A stretch of DNA of 64,000 nt from Bacteroides sp. Marseille-P3684 (GTDB lineage Bacteria; Bacteroidota; Bacteroidia; Bacteroidales; Bacteroidaceae). Shown here piece by piece: positions 21,301 to 29,436 of the stretch. The notes below the pieces were generated by a model. That model was not told where the DNA came from, did not search any database, and saw nothing but the letters and a program-made list of their open reading frames with translations. The translations under genes were made by a program, and so were the position numbers. Position 1 is the first letter of the stretch, and the number at the start of each line of letters is the position of its first letter. The DNA is taken from the NCBI RefSeq assembly GCF_900291465.1, contig NZ_LT985808.1:3110539-3174538 (forward strand). The letters run 5' to 3'.

Positions 21301-22311
21301 CACCGCCCAGCTGACGAAGTGGTCCGACTTATGGGGTATCTGGAGCAGACCGCTCTGGAAGCAGCCTATCCAGACGTTCTTGTCACGGTCCTCGCAGAAG
21401 CATACGGCATTGGCCTCGGGCAGGTAGAGCCAGGGATTGTCCACGTCGACGGACTCCAGCCTCCCTTCTTCCCGGTTGACCCGGTAGAAGCCCCGTCCGT
21501 AGGTCGCCACGTACACCTCGCCGTCAGACAACCTGTCGATGGCATGAATCTGGTAGCCGTCAGACTGACGTCCGCCCAACGGCACAAACTCCTTTCCGCC
21601 GGGAGCCAACAGGTAGACCCAGCCTCCGGCAGCCACCAGGATGGTCCCGTCGGCAGCCTCGGTCACGGCAGAAGCATTGTTATGGATGAACAGTCCTTCA
21701 GGCAGACGCTTCCACTGACCGTCCGTGTCCTTCTTAAGGGCAATCAGTCCGTTCTTCGACGTGGCAAGCCAGAGCCTGCCCCCAGCATCCTCAAACATGC
21801 GGTTGATGCCGGCAGGAGAACCGGCAGCCTGGTTCAGCGCCTCGTAACGTGAAAGCTCCCGGGTGTCTTCATCCAGCACCCCGACACCGTAGCCCGATGT
21901 TGCCACCAGCAGTTCGCCCGAACGCAGGGACAAGACATCCTGGATGCTGGGATAGACCACATCGTGGAAGGGGATGCTCTCGAAGCAGTTATACACCGGG
22001 TCGTAGCGTTGCAGGCCGACGTTCGTCCCCACCCACAGACGGTGCTGGCGGTCCTCGCAGAGTGACAGTACATTGTCGTCCATCAGCGACGAGGGGTCGG
22101 ACGCATCGTTGTAATAGCCTTCGAAGGTCATCCCGTCATAACGGTTCAACCCGTATCCGGTAGCTATCCACAGGTATCCCCGGGAGTCTTGAAGCATGTC
22201 GGTGAAGAGGCTGCACGACAGTTTGTCGGAGCCGTAGAAGCGGATATCGCCCGCCAACGCGGGGCATAAGGAGAGCAGGATGACAAACAGGAAGGCGAGG
22301 AGTTGTTTCAT
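18322..22311 (-). CDS. Hybrid two-component system sensor/regulator (xylan)
   Basis: A 1329-residue single-chain sensor typical of Bacteroides. Order: signal peptide (1-20), two seven-bladed Reg_prop beta-propellers in the periplasm (about 25-680), Y_Y_Y domain (about 690-755), TM helix (about 760-785), HisKA with phospho-acceptor H808 in NVAHELRSP, HATPase, receiver with D1127 in VVSDVVMPEMDG, and an AraC-type HTH at the C-terminus. It binds an oligosaccharide in the periplasm and activates the surrounding genes. Flanked by divergent GH115 and by the GH10/GH43/GH67 operon, so xylo-oligosaccharides or glucuronoxylan fragments are the likely signal. All phosphorelay residues are present. Confidence 0.95.
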   Translation of the reverse strand: MKQLLAFLFVILLSLCPALAGDIRFYGSDKLSCSLFTDMLQDSRGYLWIATGYGLNRYDGMTFEGYYNDASDPSSLMDDNVLSLCEDRQHRLWVGTNVGLQRYDPVYNCFESIPFHDVVYPSIQDVLSLRSGELLVATSGYGVGVLDEDTRELSRYEALNQAAGSPAGINRMFEDAGGRLWLATSKNGLIALKKDTDGQWKRLPEGLFIHNNASAVTEAADGTILVAAGGWVYLLAPGGKEFVPLGGRQSDGYQIHAIDRLSDGEVYVATYGRGFYRVNREEGRLESVDVDNPWLYLPEANAVCFCEDRDKNVWIGCFQSGLLQIPHKSDHFVSWAVPEGKSLSGLYVDRDGTVWGGVSPAGFGSFDEQGRFTLRCPMKETVISACRKDDHTFWVGTYGHGLLEVDLRRGTATPVFKESFRRIKSLVTDESGHYLYVADFGYGVNCFAIGDRSLTPADGQQADIDPALKNRWVNVMMRGRGNKLWIGHYQGIDCYDMGSRSYVTLPGDSVLGGCICYSLLEDRQGNIWIGTNKGLWMYDPVRAAFTAHTAKEGLVGGVVCGLAEDKAGNIWCSTFKGISRIHREKGREASIINYFSTSELGNSEYMRGLYGYDAVHDRVYFGQSVGVTSFQPVSMAVEAYRHPVVLTHVFIGNLPVDKQMTTPERKYKVDRCIEDVEHIELAHEDNIFSLVFSTMDFVNAGNIYYEYRFVNRTPVWSRTLAGENRIAFMHLPAGTYQLEVRACLNGSYSPVKTLWLEVRPVWYLSGWAYLVYALLLLAILYLVYYFIRRKQQEKLSEEKLRFFINVAHELRSPMTLIISPLESLLGKPHDAATTKALRAMYRNSNRILSLLNQLLDIRRIDKGQMKMALSRTDLVVFIDDLYQLFAFQAEKKHITFSFEHEADELYAWIDRNNFDKVLVNILSNALKYTPDGGDIRIVLREGHDSKRSGALKDYVEIAVSDTGSGIDENKLERIFERFYQASSSLHTNSLGFGIGLNLARLLVELHHGTIVAMNRKDAHGSIFVIHIPLGNAHLRADELCTEEPDFHSLELPQPAGLSAIGTGQEEENRKPVRAKTSYKVLVVDDDEEVCSFVRTELEPIYKVVTAGNGKEAMQLVLSEQPDLVVSDVVMPEMDGYALVKMLKTNDATSHIPIILLSSKSELSDRLQGLESGVDAYLAKPFVMQELESLIYTTLTNRMKLRGKLLGLTESDEVKLPEIKSNDSALMERVMRSIQENIANPDFSVESLAEAVGLSRVQLHRKLKELTGLPASDLIRNVRMKHAATLLKENKVNIAQVAYAVGYTNQTYFSTCFRKYWGVSPTDYIEKVSQ

Positions 22312-22543
22312 AGTTCGCTTGCAAGGTTTGAATGAGATGCTGCAATATTAAACATTTTTCGCTTATCGCGAAAGAACGGCACGTGCAAATTGCAGCCGGG
22401 ACACCCGATTTGTACAGCACAAGGGACTGCCGACCGCCCGTGTGAAACAAATTTAGGCGGTTTTTGTAACCTCGACAAAGCAGAATGTAACATCAACAAA
22501 TAAATGTGTAACGTTTCAGACCTCCCCTACGCCCATAAAGCCG

Positions 22544-22551
22544 TACCTTTG
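22544..22551 (+). promoter_or_regulatory. -7 element of GH115 gene
   Basis: TACCTTTG matches the Bacteroides -7 box 45 bp before the GH115 start; no good -33 TTTG is seen at the right distance, as expected for an activator-dependent promoter. Confidence 0.55.
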
Positions 22552-22596
22552 TAGAGACATGAACGAATCATTAACATCGAACAACCAACCAGCGAT

Positions 22597-25068
22597 ATGA
22601 ACAAACTATTCCTCTCCCTTGCCGCGCTGTCACTGAGCGTGGCTTCCTTCGGCGCCGAGCCTTTCATCACCTTCCGCCCGGACGCGGGTAGCTTGCCTCT
22701 CGTCCGTGCAGGCAAACCGCTGCCCATCCTGTCCGACGAACAGGAGGCGGGCATCCGCATGGCACTCGAAAGCCTCAGCGCGGACTTTGCCCGGGTGACC
22801 GGCACACGGGCGGCACTGACCGCCACCCCGTCGGACTCCCTGTGTATCCTCGTGGGCAGCCTGGAGTCGCCTCTCATCCGGCAACTCATCAAAGACAAGA
22901 AACTCGACGAAAAGATGCTGAAGGGCAAACGCGAGACGTACGTCCTGCAGACGGTCGACCGCCCCACGGAGGGCGTCAGCCGGGCATTGGTCATCGCCGG
23001 AAGCGACAAGCGGGGCACCATCTACGGCATCTACGAACTGTCGGAACAGCTGGGTGTGTCGCCCTGGTACTGGTGGGCAGACACGCCGGTGGTGCAACGG
23101 ACGGACGTGTACGCCCTGCCCGGCAGCTACACCGACGGAGAGCCTGCCGTGAAATACCGCGGCATCTTCATCAACGACGAATGGCCGTGCATGGGCAACT
23201 GGGCGCATGACAAGTTCGGCGGCTTCAACAGCAAGATGTACGCCCACGTGTTCGAGCTGCTGCTCCGTCTGAAAGGCAACTTCCTGTGGCCCGCCATGTG
23301 GGGGTCCGCCTTCTATGCCGACGATGCGGAGAACAGCGCACTCGCCGACCGCATGGGCATCGTCGTCGGCACGTCGCACCACGAGCCGATGGCACGCAAC
23401 CACCAGGAGTATGCACGCAACCGCAACAAGTACGGTGCGTGGGACTACCAGACCAACGCCAAAAACCTGAACCGCTTCTTCCGCGAGGGCATGGAGCGTG
23501 TCCAGGGGACGGAAGACCTCATCACCATCGGCATGCGGGGTGACGGTGACGAAGCGATGGGCGAGGACACGAACATCAAGCTGCTGGAGCGCATCGTCAA
23601 GGAGCAACGCAACATCATAGCCGACGTCACCGGGAAGTCCGCATCAAAGACTCCCCAGGTGTGGGCGCTCTACAAGGAGGTACAGGACTACTACGACCAG
23701 GGCATGAAGGTGCCCGACGACGTCACCCTGCTCTTCTGCGACGACAACTGGGGCAACGTCCGCCGTCTGCCTGACCTGGATGCCAAGCCGCGCAAGGGTG
23801 GATACGGCATGTATTACCACTTCGACTACGTGGGTGCTCCGCGCAACTCGAAGTGGATAAACATCAGCCCCATCCCCCGCGTATGGGAACAGCTGAACCT
23901 GACGTATGAATATGGCATCCGCGAGTTGTGGGTGGTCAATGTGGGCGACCTCAAACCGATGGAGTACCCCATCGACTTCTTCCTCGACATGGCGTGGAAC
24001 CCGCGCCGCTTCCATGCCGGCAACCTGCGGGAGCACACCGAACAGTTCTGCCGCCAGCAGTTTGGCGACGAGTATGCCAGTGAGGCAGCACGCCTGCTGT
24101 GGACCTATCCGAAGTACAACCGCCGCGTCACCCCCGAACTGCTCAATGCCGACACCTACAGCTTCAACTACGGTGAGTGGGAACGGGTGGTCAACGAATA
24201 CAATGCGCTGGCACAGGACGCCGAGAACCTCCGCTACCGCCTTCCGTCAGCCTACCAGGACACCTACGAGCAACTGGTGAACTACCCCGTGCAGGCGTCC
24301 GCCAACCTCTACAACCTGTACTACGCCCAGGCCATGAACCGGCGACTTGCCAAGGAGCACAACACGGAAGCCAACTTCTGGGCGGACCGTGTGGAGAGCT
24401 GCTACCTGCGCGACTCGCTCCTGAGCCACCACTATAATAAGGTAATGAGCGACGGCAAGTGGGACCACATGATGGACCAGATACACATCGGCTATACGTC
24501 CTGGAACAATCCGGACCATCCCGTCATGCCGAAGGTGACGCGCGTGGCTGTCCCGACGGCTCCCTACGCCTTTGCCGAGACGGACGGTCATGTCTCCATC
24601 GAGGCTGCCCACTACACCCGCGCCACAGCCGACGGTCAGACCCGTTGGCAGGTCATCCCCGACCTGGGCAAGACCCTGTCGGGCGTCACGACGCTGCCGG
24701 TGACGGAAAGTCCCGAACAGATGCAGCTGGAGTATGACATCGACTTCGCCAAAGGTGACACCGTGGAAGTAACCCTCCTCCTCGCCCCCACGCTCAACTT
24801 CAACCACAACAAGGGCATGCGCTACGCCGTCAGCTTCGACGGAGGTGAAGAGCAGGTAGTCAACTTCAACGGACACTACCGTGGCGAGCTGGGACGCTGG
24901 CAGGCGAACCCCATCATCGAGTCGAAGACGAAGCACACGGTGGGTGCCGGCAAGCACACGCTGCGCATCCGTCCGCTGGATGCCGGCATCGTCTTCGAGA
25001 AGATACTCATCGACTGCGGCGGACTGAAGCCCAGCTACCTGGGTGCGCCGGAAACCTTGAAAGACTGA
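22597..25068 (+). CDS. GH115 xylan alpha-1,2-glucuronidase
   Basis: An 823-residue secreted enzyme with a signal peptide (cleavage near ASFGA-EP). GH115 enzymes remove (4-O-methyl)glucuronic acid from internal positions of polymeric xylan, unlike GH67, which needs chain ends. Family features include YRGIFINDEWPCMGNWA, NFLWPAMWGSAF and GTSHHEPMARNHQEY; the C-terminal ~250 residues form the beta-sandwich domain common in this family. It is divergent from the hybrid regulator and followed by a strong hairpin, so it is probably monocistronic and co-regulated with the GH10 operon. Confidence 0.93.
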   Translation: MNKLFLSLAALSLSVASFGAEPFITFRPDAGSLPLVRAGKPLPILSDEQEAGIRMALESLSADFARVTGTRAALTATPSDSLCILVGSLESPLIRQLIKDKKLDEKMLKGKRETYVLQTVDRPTEGVSRALVIAGSDKRGTIYGIYELSEQLGVSPWYWWADTPVVQRTDVYALPGSYTDGEPAVKYRGIFINDEWPCMGNWAHDKFGGFNSKMYAHVFELLLRLKGNFLWPAMWGSAFYADDAENSALADRMGIVVGTSHHEPMARNHQEYARNRNKYGAWDYQTNAKNLNRFFREGMERVQGTEDLITIGMRGDGDEAMGEDTNIKLLERIVKEQRNIIADVTGKSASKTPQVWALYKEVQDYYDQGMKVPDDVTLLFCDDNWGNVRRLPDLDAKPRKGGYGMYYHFDYVGAPRNSKWINISPIPRVWEQLNLTYEYGIRELWVVNVGDLKPMEYPIDFFLDMAWNPRRFHAGNLREHTEQFCRQQFGDEYASEAARLLWTYPKYNRRVTPELLNADTYSFNYGEWERVVNEYNALAQDAENLRYRLPSAYQDTYEQLVNYPVQASANLYNLYYAQAMNRRLAKEHNTEANFWADRVESCYLRDSLLSHHYNKVMSDGKWDHMMDQIHIGYTSWNNPDHPVMPKVTRVAVPTAPYAFAETDGHVSIEAAHYTRATADGQTRWQVIPDLGKTLSGVTTLPVTESPEQMQLEYDIDFAKGDTVEVTLLLAPTLNFNHNKGMRYAVSFDGGEEQVVNFNGHYRGELGRWQANPIIESKTKHTVGAGKHTLRIRPLDAGIVFEKILIDCGGLKPSYLGAPETLKD

Positions 25069-25134
25069 GAAATCGCAAAACATCCAATACGAGCAGACTC
25101 TCCCGACGTGAGTCGTGAGGTCCGCGCCATCAAA

Positions 25135-25185
25135 ACCGGACACAGGGACCGCCCTCCGTAAGCGTGCCCCTGTGCCCGGTTTCTG
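25135..25185 (+). terminator. Terminator after GH115
   Basis: A 13-bp stem with one mismatch, ACCGGACACAGGG (25135-25147) with CCCTGTGCCCGGT (25168-25180), followed by TTCTGTT. Confidence 0.65.
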
Positions 25186-25224
25186 TTGTGCCTGCCGGAA
25201 GGGGAACGGTCTCTACTGACAAAA

Positions 25225-25316
25225 TGTCAAACGAAGGCCTCCACAGTGCCCTTCCTCGCACCAAAATACGGTTTGGTGGATTCCGAGGCCCTTCTCAGGC
25301 GATTCGCAAAATACAC
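25225..25316. repeat. Dispersed 92-bp repeat, copy A
   Basis: Matches the reverse complement of 49704-49795 with scattered differences. Shared blocks include GCACCAAAATACG and GGCGATTCGCAAAATACAC. In both places it lies within a few hundred bases of a 22-bp-period palindrome array. No coding potential is evident. Confidence 0.75.
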
Positions 25317-25485
25317 TTTGTCACCATATTCAACCGAACACAATCCCTTTGGGAGGTTTACCACCGTTCTCGCTTTCCAACAAACATCCGACCTTCCACA
25401 TCCCCCACTTTCTGAAACCTTCCGATTTGTTGACGCAGCACACCTTCCAGCGAATGAAACTCCGGATTTTTTGCTTTCACTTTCC

Positions 25486-25587
25486 AAAGATTTGACTTCT
25501 GCGGACGAAACAATCATGTTTGGCAGGTGAAACTATATTGTTTGACGCGGCAAACGATATTGTTTGGCGCGCGAAACAATATTCTTC
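25486..25587. repeat. 22-bp-period palindrome array, locus A
   Basis: Units start at 25486, 25508, 25530, 25552 and 25574, exactly 22 bp apart. Each has a 14-base near-palindrome related to AAACAATATTGTTT and an 8-base spacer. The best copies are AAACTATATTGTTT (25530) and AAACGATATTGTTT (25552). The same array type is at 49367-49556. Confidence 0.8.
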
Positions 25588-25830
25588 CGGGCACGTTTTG
25601 TCTGTTTTTCGAAAACAGAATGTATAGTTTTCTAAAATAAGAGTCCTTTTCCGTGCCTTTCATTAGCAGAATTTAGCATTTCCTCCCTGGTTTGTCGGAA
25701 TTACGTTCCATATACGTTAGCACGAAAAGGCGATTTTGCCGATTCCGTCAAGCAAATACGCCCATTCGGTTGCTTTTTGACAGACGTCTCACTAGACAAT
25801 CAACCGTGCAGCCCAATCAATCCCCCAAAA

Positions 25831-26029
25831 TGTAGGGGCGAGCGGTCTGCTCGCCCGGTCCAATCAGGATTGTTTCCCCACACAACAATACATAATACAA
25901 TTGCCGGACGATGCATGTTTGAACGTTTTTCAAACGCCTGTCGAACGTTTATTGAATGTTTGTTGGACGTTTGTTGGACGTTTGTTGGACATTGCATTGG
26001 ACCGGGCGACCAGACCGGTCGCCCCTACA
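25831..26029. mobile_element. MITE-like element with 34-bp terminal inverted repeats
   Basis: A 199-bp element bounded by near-identical inverted ends at 25831-25864 (starting TGTAGGGGCGAGCGG) and 25996-26029 (ending GTCGCCCCTACA), differing at two positions. The interior is AT-richer and has three exact tandem copies of GTTTGTTGGAC at 25958-25990, preceded by degenerate 11-bp units. No coding capacity. A degraded partial copy lies at 27205-27272. Confidence 0.75.
25958..25990. repeat. 11-bp tandem repeat inside the MITE-like element
   Basis: Three exact units of GTTTGTTGGAC. Degenerate units with the same period extend upstream to about 25921. Confidence 0.85.
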
Positions 26030-26118
26030 TTTATAATCAGAACAAGACCAAACATTATTTGCATTATATACCTCAGTCATAATAGAAAACACTACCTTCA
26101 CACAATAAAAGAAAATAT

Positions 26119-26985
26119 ATGAAGAAAGCATATACAATAGAAGAGCAAATAGCCAGACTTAAATCCAATGGAATGATATTTGACAACGAGGAGAAAGCGA
26201 AAGAGATTCTACTCGATGTCGGGTATTATCGGCTTGGTTTTTATTCTTTTCCTTATGAGATTCAGTTCCCTAATCTTGAGCATCGTGACCACCAACTGAA
26301 ACAAGGAACTACATTCAAAAGTGTCTATGATCTCTATGAGTTTGACACGAAACTCCGCAGGCTGTTGCTTAATGCCCTTGACCGCATAGAAGTCAACATC
26401 CGTACCAAACTAATCTATCATATATCCCTCCGATATAAAGAAGATCCGTGTTGGTTTGTAAACCGCAAGTATGTATCTTCTAAATTCGTCAACAATTTTG
26501 AAGAACAGGTTTATGCTCCTTTGCGTAAGAATCCCATCATTGAGCATCACCATGCCAATCATGCCGGCATATATGCGCCAGCGTGGAAAGCCATCGAATT
26601 TATGACCTTAGGTAATATCATACGATTGTACGATGCACTGAAAGAGACGGATGCAAAGAACTTAATCACCAATGAATACGGCTGTTCAAGAGGTGTGTTC
26701 TACAACTATCTTGAAACGATTCGTGTCCTTCGCAACAAATGTGCCCACGGTGGGTGCTTGTATCGTATGGATTTTCCCAAAGGTATCAAACGACTACCAG
26801 CGAATGTTTCGGAATACAACAGACACAATATTAAAGGTGGCATAGATGTTGTAAGATATTTGCTGGGGAAAATTTCTCAAAATCGAATGGCAGAGTTAGA
26901 TAATGAAATACGTATTCTTGTCAATTCCATCCAAACTACCGAGGCTAAAAACGTTATCGCTGAAGTGTCAAACATGAAAAATTAA
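26119..26985 (+). CDS. Abi family (AbiD/AbiF-type) HEPN ribonuclease-like protein
   Basis: A 288-residue Abi_2-family protein. Typical features are an N-terminal EEQIARLKSNGM, the VGYYRLGFYSFPYE block and the FDTKLRRLLLNALDRIEVNIRT helix. The HEPN RNase motif R-x4-H is seen as RNKCAH at 205-210. Family members cause abortive infection or act as RNA-cleaving toxins. The gene is clearly AT-rich compared with its GC-rich neighbours and lies between two MITE-like copies, a sign of transfer. A structured candidate RNA with its own promoter box and terminator starts about 60 bp after the stop. AbiF-type proteins have been proposed to work with a small RNA and to be related to the ancestors of Cas13, so this pairing matters. 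Confidence 0.9.
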   Translation: MKKAYTIEEQIARLKSNGMIFDNEEKAKEILLDVGYYRLGFYSFPYEIQFPNLEHRDHQLKQGTTFKSVYDLYEFDTKLRRLLLNALDRIEVNIRTKLIYHISLRYKEDPCWFVNRKYVSSKFVNNFEEQVYAPLRKNPIIEHHHANHAGIYAPAWKAIEFMTLGNIIRLYDALKETDAKNLITNEYGCSRGVFYNYLETIRVLRNKCAHGGCLYRMDFPKGIKRLPANVSEYNRHNIKGGIDVVRYLLGKISQNRMAELDNEIRILVNSIQTTEAKNVIAEVSNMKN

Positions 26986-27029
26986 AATGTTAAAGCCATA
27001 TTTATCATCGCCATTTAGGGGATAATGCT

Positions 27030-27037
27030 TACCTTTG
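27030..27037 (+). promoter_or_regulatory. -7 element of candidate Abi-linked small RNA
   Basis: TACCTTTG, an exact match to TAnnTTTG, 44 bp after the Abi stop codon. No clear TTTG lies 19-21 bases upstream. Confidence 0.55.
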
Positions 27038-27043
27038 CATCAG

Positions 27044-27134
27044 AATAAGTGCCCATACGAGCTTTGTCGTCGTATCTGCACTATAAAAAGGAAGTATAGA
27101 AATCTCAGTCTTTAGGCTGGGATTTCTTGTTTTT
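27044..27134 (+). ncRNA. Candidate structured RNA linked to the Abi/HEPN gene
   Basis: About 90 bases between a -7 box and a terminator. The 5' hairpin pairs AGTGC (27048-27052) with GCACT (27078-27082) and, inside it, ATACGA (27055-27060) with TCGTAT (27070-27075). The 3' hairpin is the terminator at 27099-27126. No open frame of note. The layout (HEPN toxin-like gene then a compact RNA) fits an RNA antitoxin or guide partner, but that is inference. Confidence 0.5.
27099..27133 (+). terminator. Terminator of candidate small RNA
   Basis: A 10-bp stem, GAAATCTCAG (27099-27108) with CTGGGATTTC (27117-27126), then TTGTTTTT. Confidence 0.75.
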
Positions 27135-27204
27135 GATACTTTTATATCGAGCAAACATCCCCTACATTGGGTTCACATACATTCACGCCATCATCAATGA
27201 GATA

Positions 27205-27272
27205 TGCCCAACCTGCCCGGTCCAATCAGGGTTGCTCCTCATACCAATACATAATACATTTGGCGGACGATG
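27205..27272. repeat. Partial degraded copy of the MITE-like element
   Basis: Resembles bases about 25841-25915 of the complete element in the same orientation; shared blocks are CCCGGTCCAATCAGG and CAATACATAATACA, then GGCGGACGATG. The other end was not found. Confidence 0.6.
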
Positions 27273-27480
27273 TGGGATGGGACGCAACATTGTGCGACAA
27301 TGACACAAGGCGGAGGTCCAACAAGGGCCACATCGGTTAAAAAAAAAACAGACACAAGAGGGCAGAAAGGAAGCAGACAGTGGGACAGAGGGAAAGAGAC
27401 AAAATTTGTCCGGAAAAGGGGATGAGAAAGCAAATTGTAAGAAAAAGAGGGGCGAAGAGGCAGAAAAAGTGTACAAAAAG

Positions 27481-27510
27481 TTTGTTTCTAGTGGGGAATC
27501 ACTATATTTG
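27481..27510 (+). promoter_or_regulatory. Promoter of mutA-mutB
   Basis: TTTG at 27481-27484 and TATATTTG at 27503-27510 with an 18-base spacer, one base under the usual range; 43 bp before the mutA ATG. Confidence 0.7.
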
Positions 27511-27553
27511 CATCATTTAGATACTTATTTTCATAATCTTAATCAGATAAATT

Positions 27554-29419
27554 ATGGCAGATAGCAAAGAGAAGCTCTTTTCAGATTTTGGACCGACCTC
27601 TACACAGGAGTGGATGGACAAAATCACAGTCGACCTTAAAGGCGCTGACTTTGAAAAGAAACTCGTTTGGAAAACAAACGAAGGTTTTAAAGTAAAGCCC
27701 TTCTATCGCAAGGAAGATTTGGAAGGACTGAAAACCACAGATGCACTACCGGGAACATTCCCTTATCTACGTGGTACCAAGAAAGACAACAACACCTGGT
27801 ATATCCGACAGGACATCGTGGTGGAAGATGCACAAACAGCTAACGCTAAGGCGCTGGACATCCTGAAACGCGGAGTCGACTCCCTCGGATTCCGACTCAA
27901 GGCAAAAGACCTCAGTGCCGACTACATAACCACACTGCTGAATGACATTTGTCCCGAATGCACCGAGCTGAACTTTGCCACCTGCCAACGCCACACCGTG
28001 GAACTTGCACACTTGCTGGTGGACTATTTCAAAGGTAAAGGCTACGACCTGAACAAACTGAAAGGCTCCATCAACTATGACCCGATGGAGAAGATGATGA
28101 CCAAGGGCAAGGACCTCAGCCAATTCGCCGCTACTGCCAAAGAGCTGGTGGAAGTCATGGAGGCGCTGCCCAACTACCGCTGCATCGGCGTGAACGCCCT
28201 CTCCCTCAACAATGCGGGCGCCTACATCTCCCAGGAACTGGGCTATGCACTGGCCTGGGGTAATGAATACCTGAACCAGTTGACCGAAGCCGGACTGCCG
28301 GTGGACAGCGTAGCGAAGAAAATCAAGTTCAACTTCGGCATCAGCTCAAACTACTTCCTCGAAATTGCCAAGTTCCGTGCCGCCCGCATGCTCTGGGCCG
28401 ACATCGTGAAACAATATGCTCCGGCTTGCGACTGCGCCTGCATGATGCTGGCACACGCCGAGACATCGACCTTCAACCTCACCCTGTATGATGCCTACGT
28501 CAACCTGCTCCGTACGCAGACCGAGACGATGAGTGCCGCCCTCGCCGGTGTGAACTCCATCACGGTGACTCCATTTGACAAGGCATACGAAGCACCCAAC
28601 GACTTCTCCGAGCGTCTGGCACGCAACCAGCAGCTGATCCTGAAGGAGGAGTGCCACTTCGACAAGGTGGTCGACCCGGCTGCCGGCTCCTATTACATCG
28701 AGAACCTGACCGTCTCCATCGCCAAGCAGGCATGGGACATCTTCCTGAAGGTGGAAGAGGAAGGCGGATTCCTGGAGGCTGTCAAGGCAGGACGTGTGCA
28801 GAACGACATCAACGAGAGCGGCAAGGCACGCCACATCGCCGTGTCCAGACGCAAAGAGGTGCTCCTGGGTACGAACCAGTATCCGAACTTCACGGAGACG
28901 GCTGGCGAGAAACGTCCCATCGAGGCAGGTGCATGCTGCCACCACCATGAAGGTACGTGCGAGCATCCGTTTGCTACCCTCAACACAACCCGTGCAGCGA
29001 GCGAGTTCGAAGCCCTGCGTCTGCAGACCGAACAGTCGGGCCGCCGTCCGAAGGCATTCATGCTGACCATCGGCAATCTCGCCATGCGTCAGGCCCGTGC
29101 ACAATTCTCATGCAACTTCCTGGCTTGTGCCGGCTATGAGGTCATCGACAACCTCGGCTTCAAGACTGTGGAAGAAGGTATCGAGGCTGCCCTGGCTGCC
29201 AAGGCTGACATCGTGGTGCTCTGCTCCAGCGATGACGAATATGCAGAATATGCCATCCCGGCATTCAAGGCGCTGGACGGACGTGCGATGTTCGTGGTTG
29301 CCGGTGCTCCTGCCTGCATGGATGACCTGAAGGCTGCCGGCATCGAGAACTTCATCCACGTACGTGTCAATGTGCTGGATACCTTGAAAGAATATAACGA
29401 GAAGTTGGGTATTAAATAA
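27554..29419 (+). CDS. mutA: Methylmalonyl-CoA mutase small subunit
   Basis: A 621-residue small (beta) subunit of the heterodimeric B12-dependent mutase that interconverts succinyl-CoA and (R)-methylmalonyl-CoA in the propionate-forming pathway of Bacteroides. It has the mutase barrel (about 40-430) and a cobalamin-binding-like fold at the C-terminus, but lacks the DxHxxG cobalt-ligand motif, as expected for this non-catalytic subunit. A Cys/His-rich insert [12 protein letters not shown] lies near residues 465-476. It is 17 bp upstream of mutB in the same operon. No cobalamin riboswitch was recognised before it. Confidence 0.95.
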   Translation: MADSKEKLFSDFGPTSTQEWMDKITVDLKGADFEKKLVWKTNEGFKVKPFYRKEDLEGLKTTDALPGTFPYLRGTKKDNNTWYIRQDIVVEDAQTANAKALDILKRGVDSLGFRLKAKDLSADYITTLLNDICPECTELNFATCQRHTVELAHLLVDYFKGKGYDLNKLKGSINYDPMEKMMTKGKDLSQFAATAKELVEVMEALPNYRCIGVNALSLNNAGAYISQELGYALAWGNEYLNQLTEAGLPVDSVAKKIKFNFGISSNYFLEIAKFRAARMLWADIVKQYAPACDCACMMLAHAETSTFNLTLYDAYVNLLRTQTETMSAALAGVNSITVTPFDKAYEAPNDFSERLARNQQLILKEECHFDKVVDPAAGSYYIENLTVSIAKQAWDIFLKVEEEGGFLEAVKAGRVQNDINESGKARHIAVSRRKEVLLGTNQYPNFTETAGEKRPIEAGACCHHHEGTCEHPFATLNTTRAASEFEALRLQTEQSGRRPKAFMLTIGNLAMRQARAQFSCNFLACAGYEVIDNLGFKTVEEGIEAALAAKADIVVLCSSDDEYAEYAIPAFKALDGRAMFVVAGAPACMDDLKAAGIENFIHVRVNVLDTLKEYNEKLGIK

Positions 29420-29436
29420 GAAAGAAACAGTCTACT

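Larger units (their letters stand above)
25069..26118. other. Intergenic repeat region between GH115 and Abi gene
   Basis: About 1050 bp with no convincing gene. In order: the GH115 terminator, dispersed repeat copy A, the 22-bp palindrome array, a stretch with a loose hairpin (about 25650-25731), the MITE-like element at 25831-26029, and an AT-rich leader before the Abi gene. Confidence 0.7.
26986..27553. other. Intergenic region between Abi gene and mutA
   Basis: Holds the candidate small RNA, the partial MITE copy, a purine-rich stretch (about 27330-27480) and the mutA promoter. No gene seen. Confidence 0.7.

Noticed and set aside
25486-25587. CRISPR array
   Set aside because: Same reasons: 22-bp period is far too short and spacers are not unique sequence.
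27380-27553. Cobalamin riboswitch before mutA
   Set aside because: No B12-box-like sequence or leader of the needed length between promoter and ATG.
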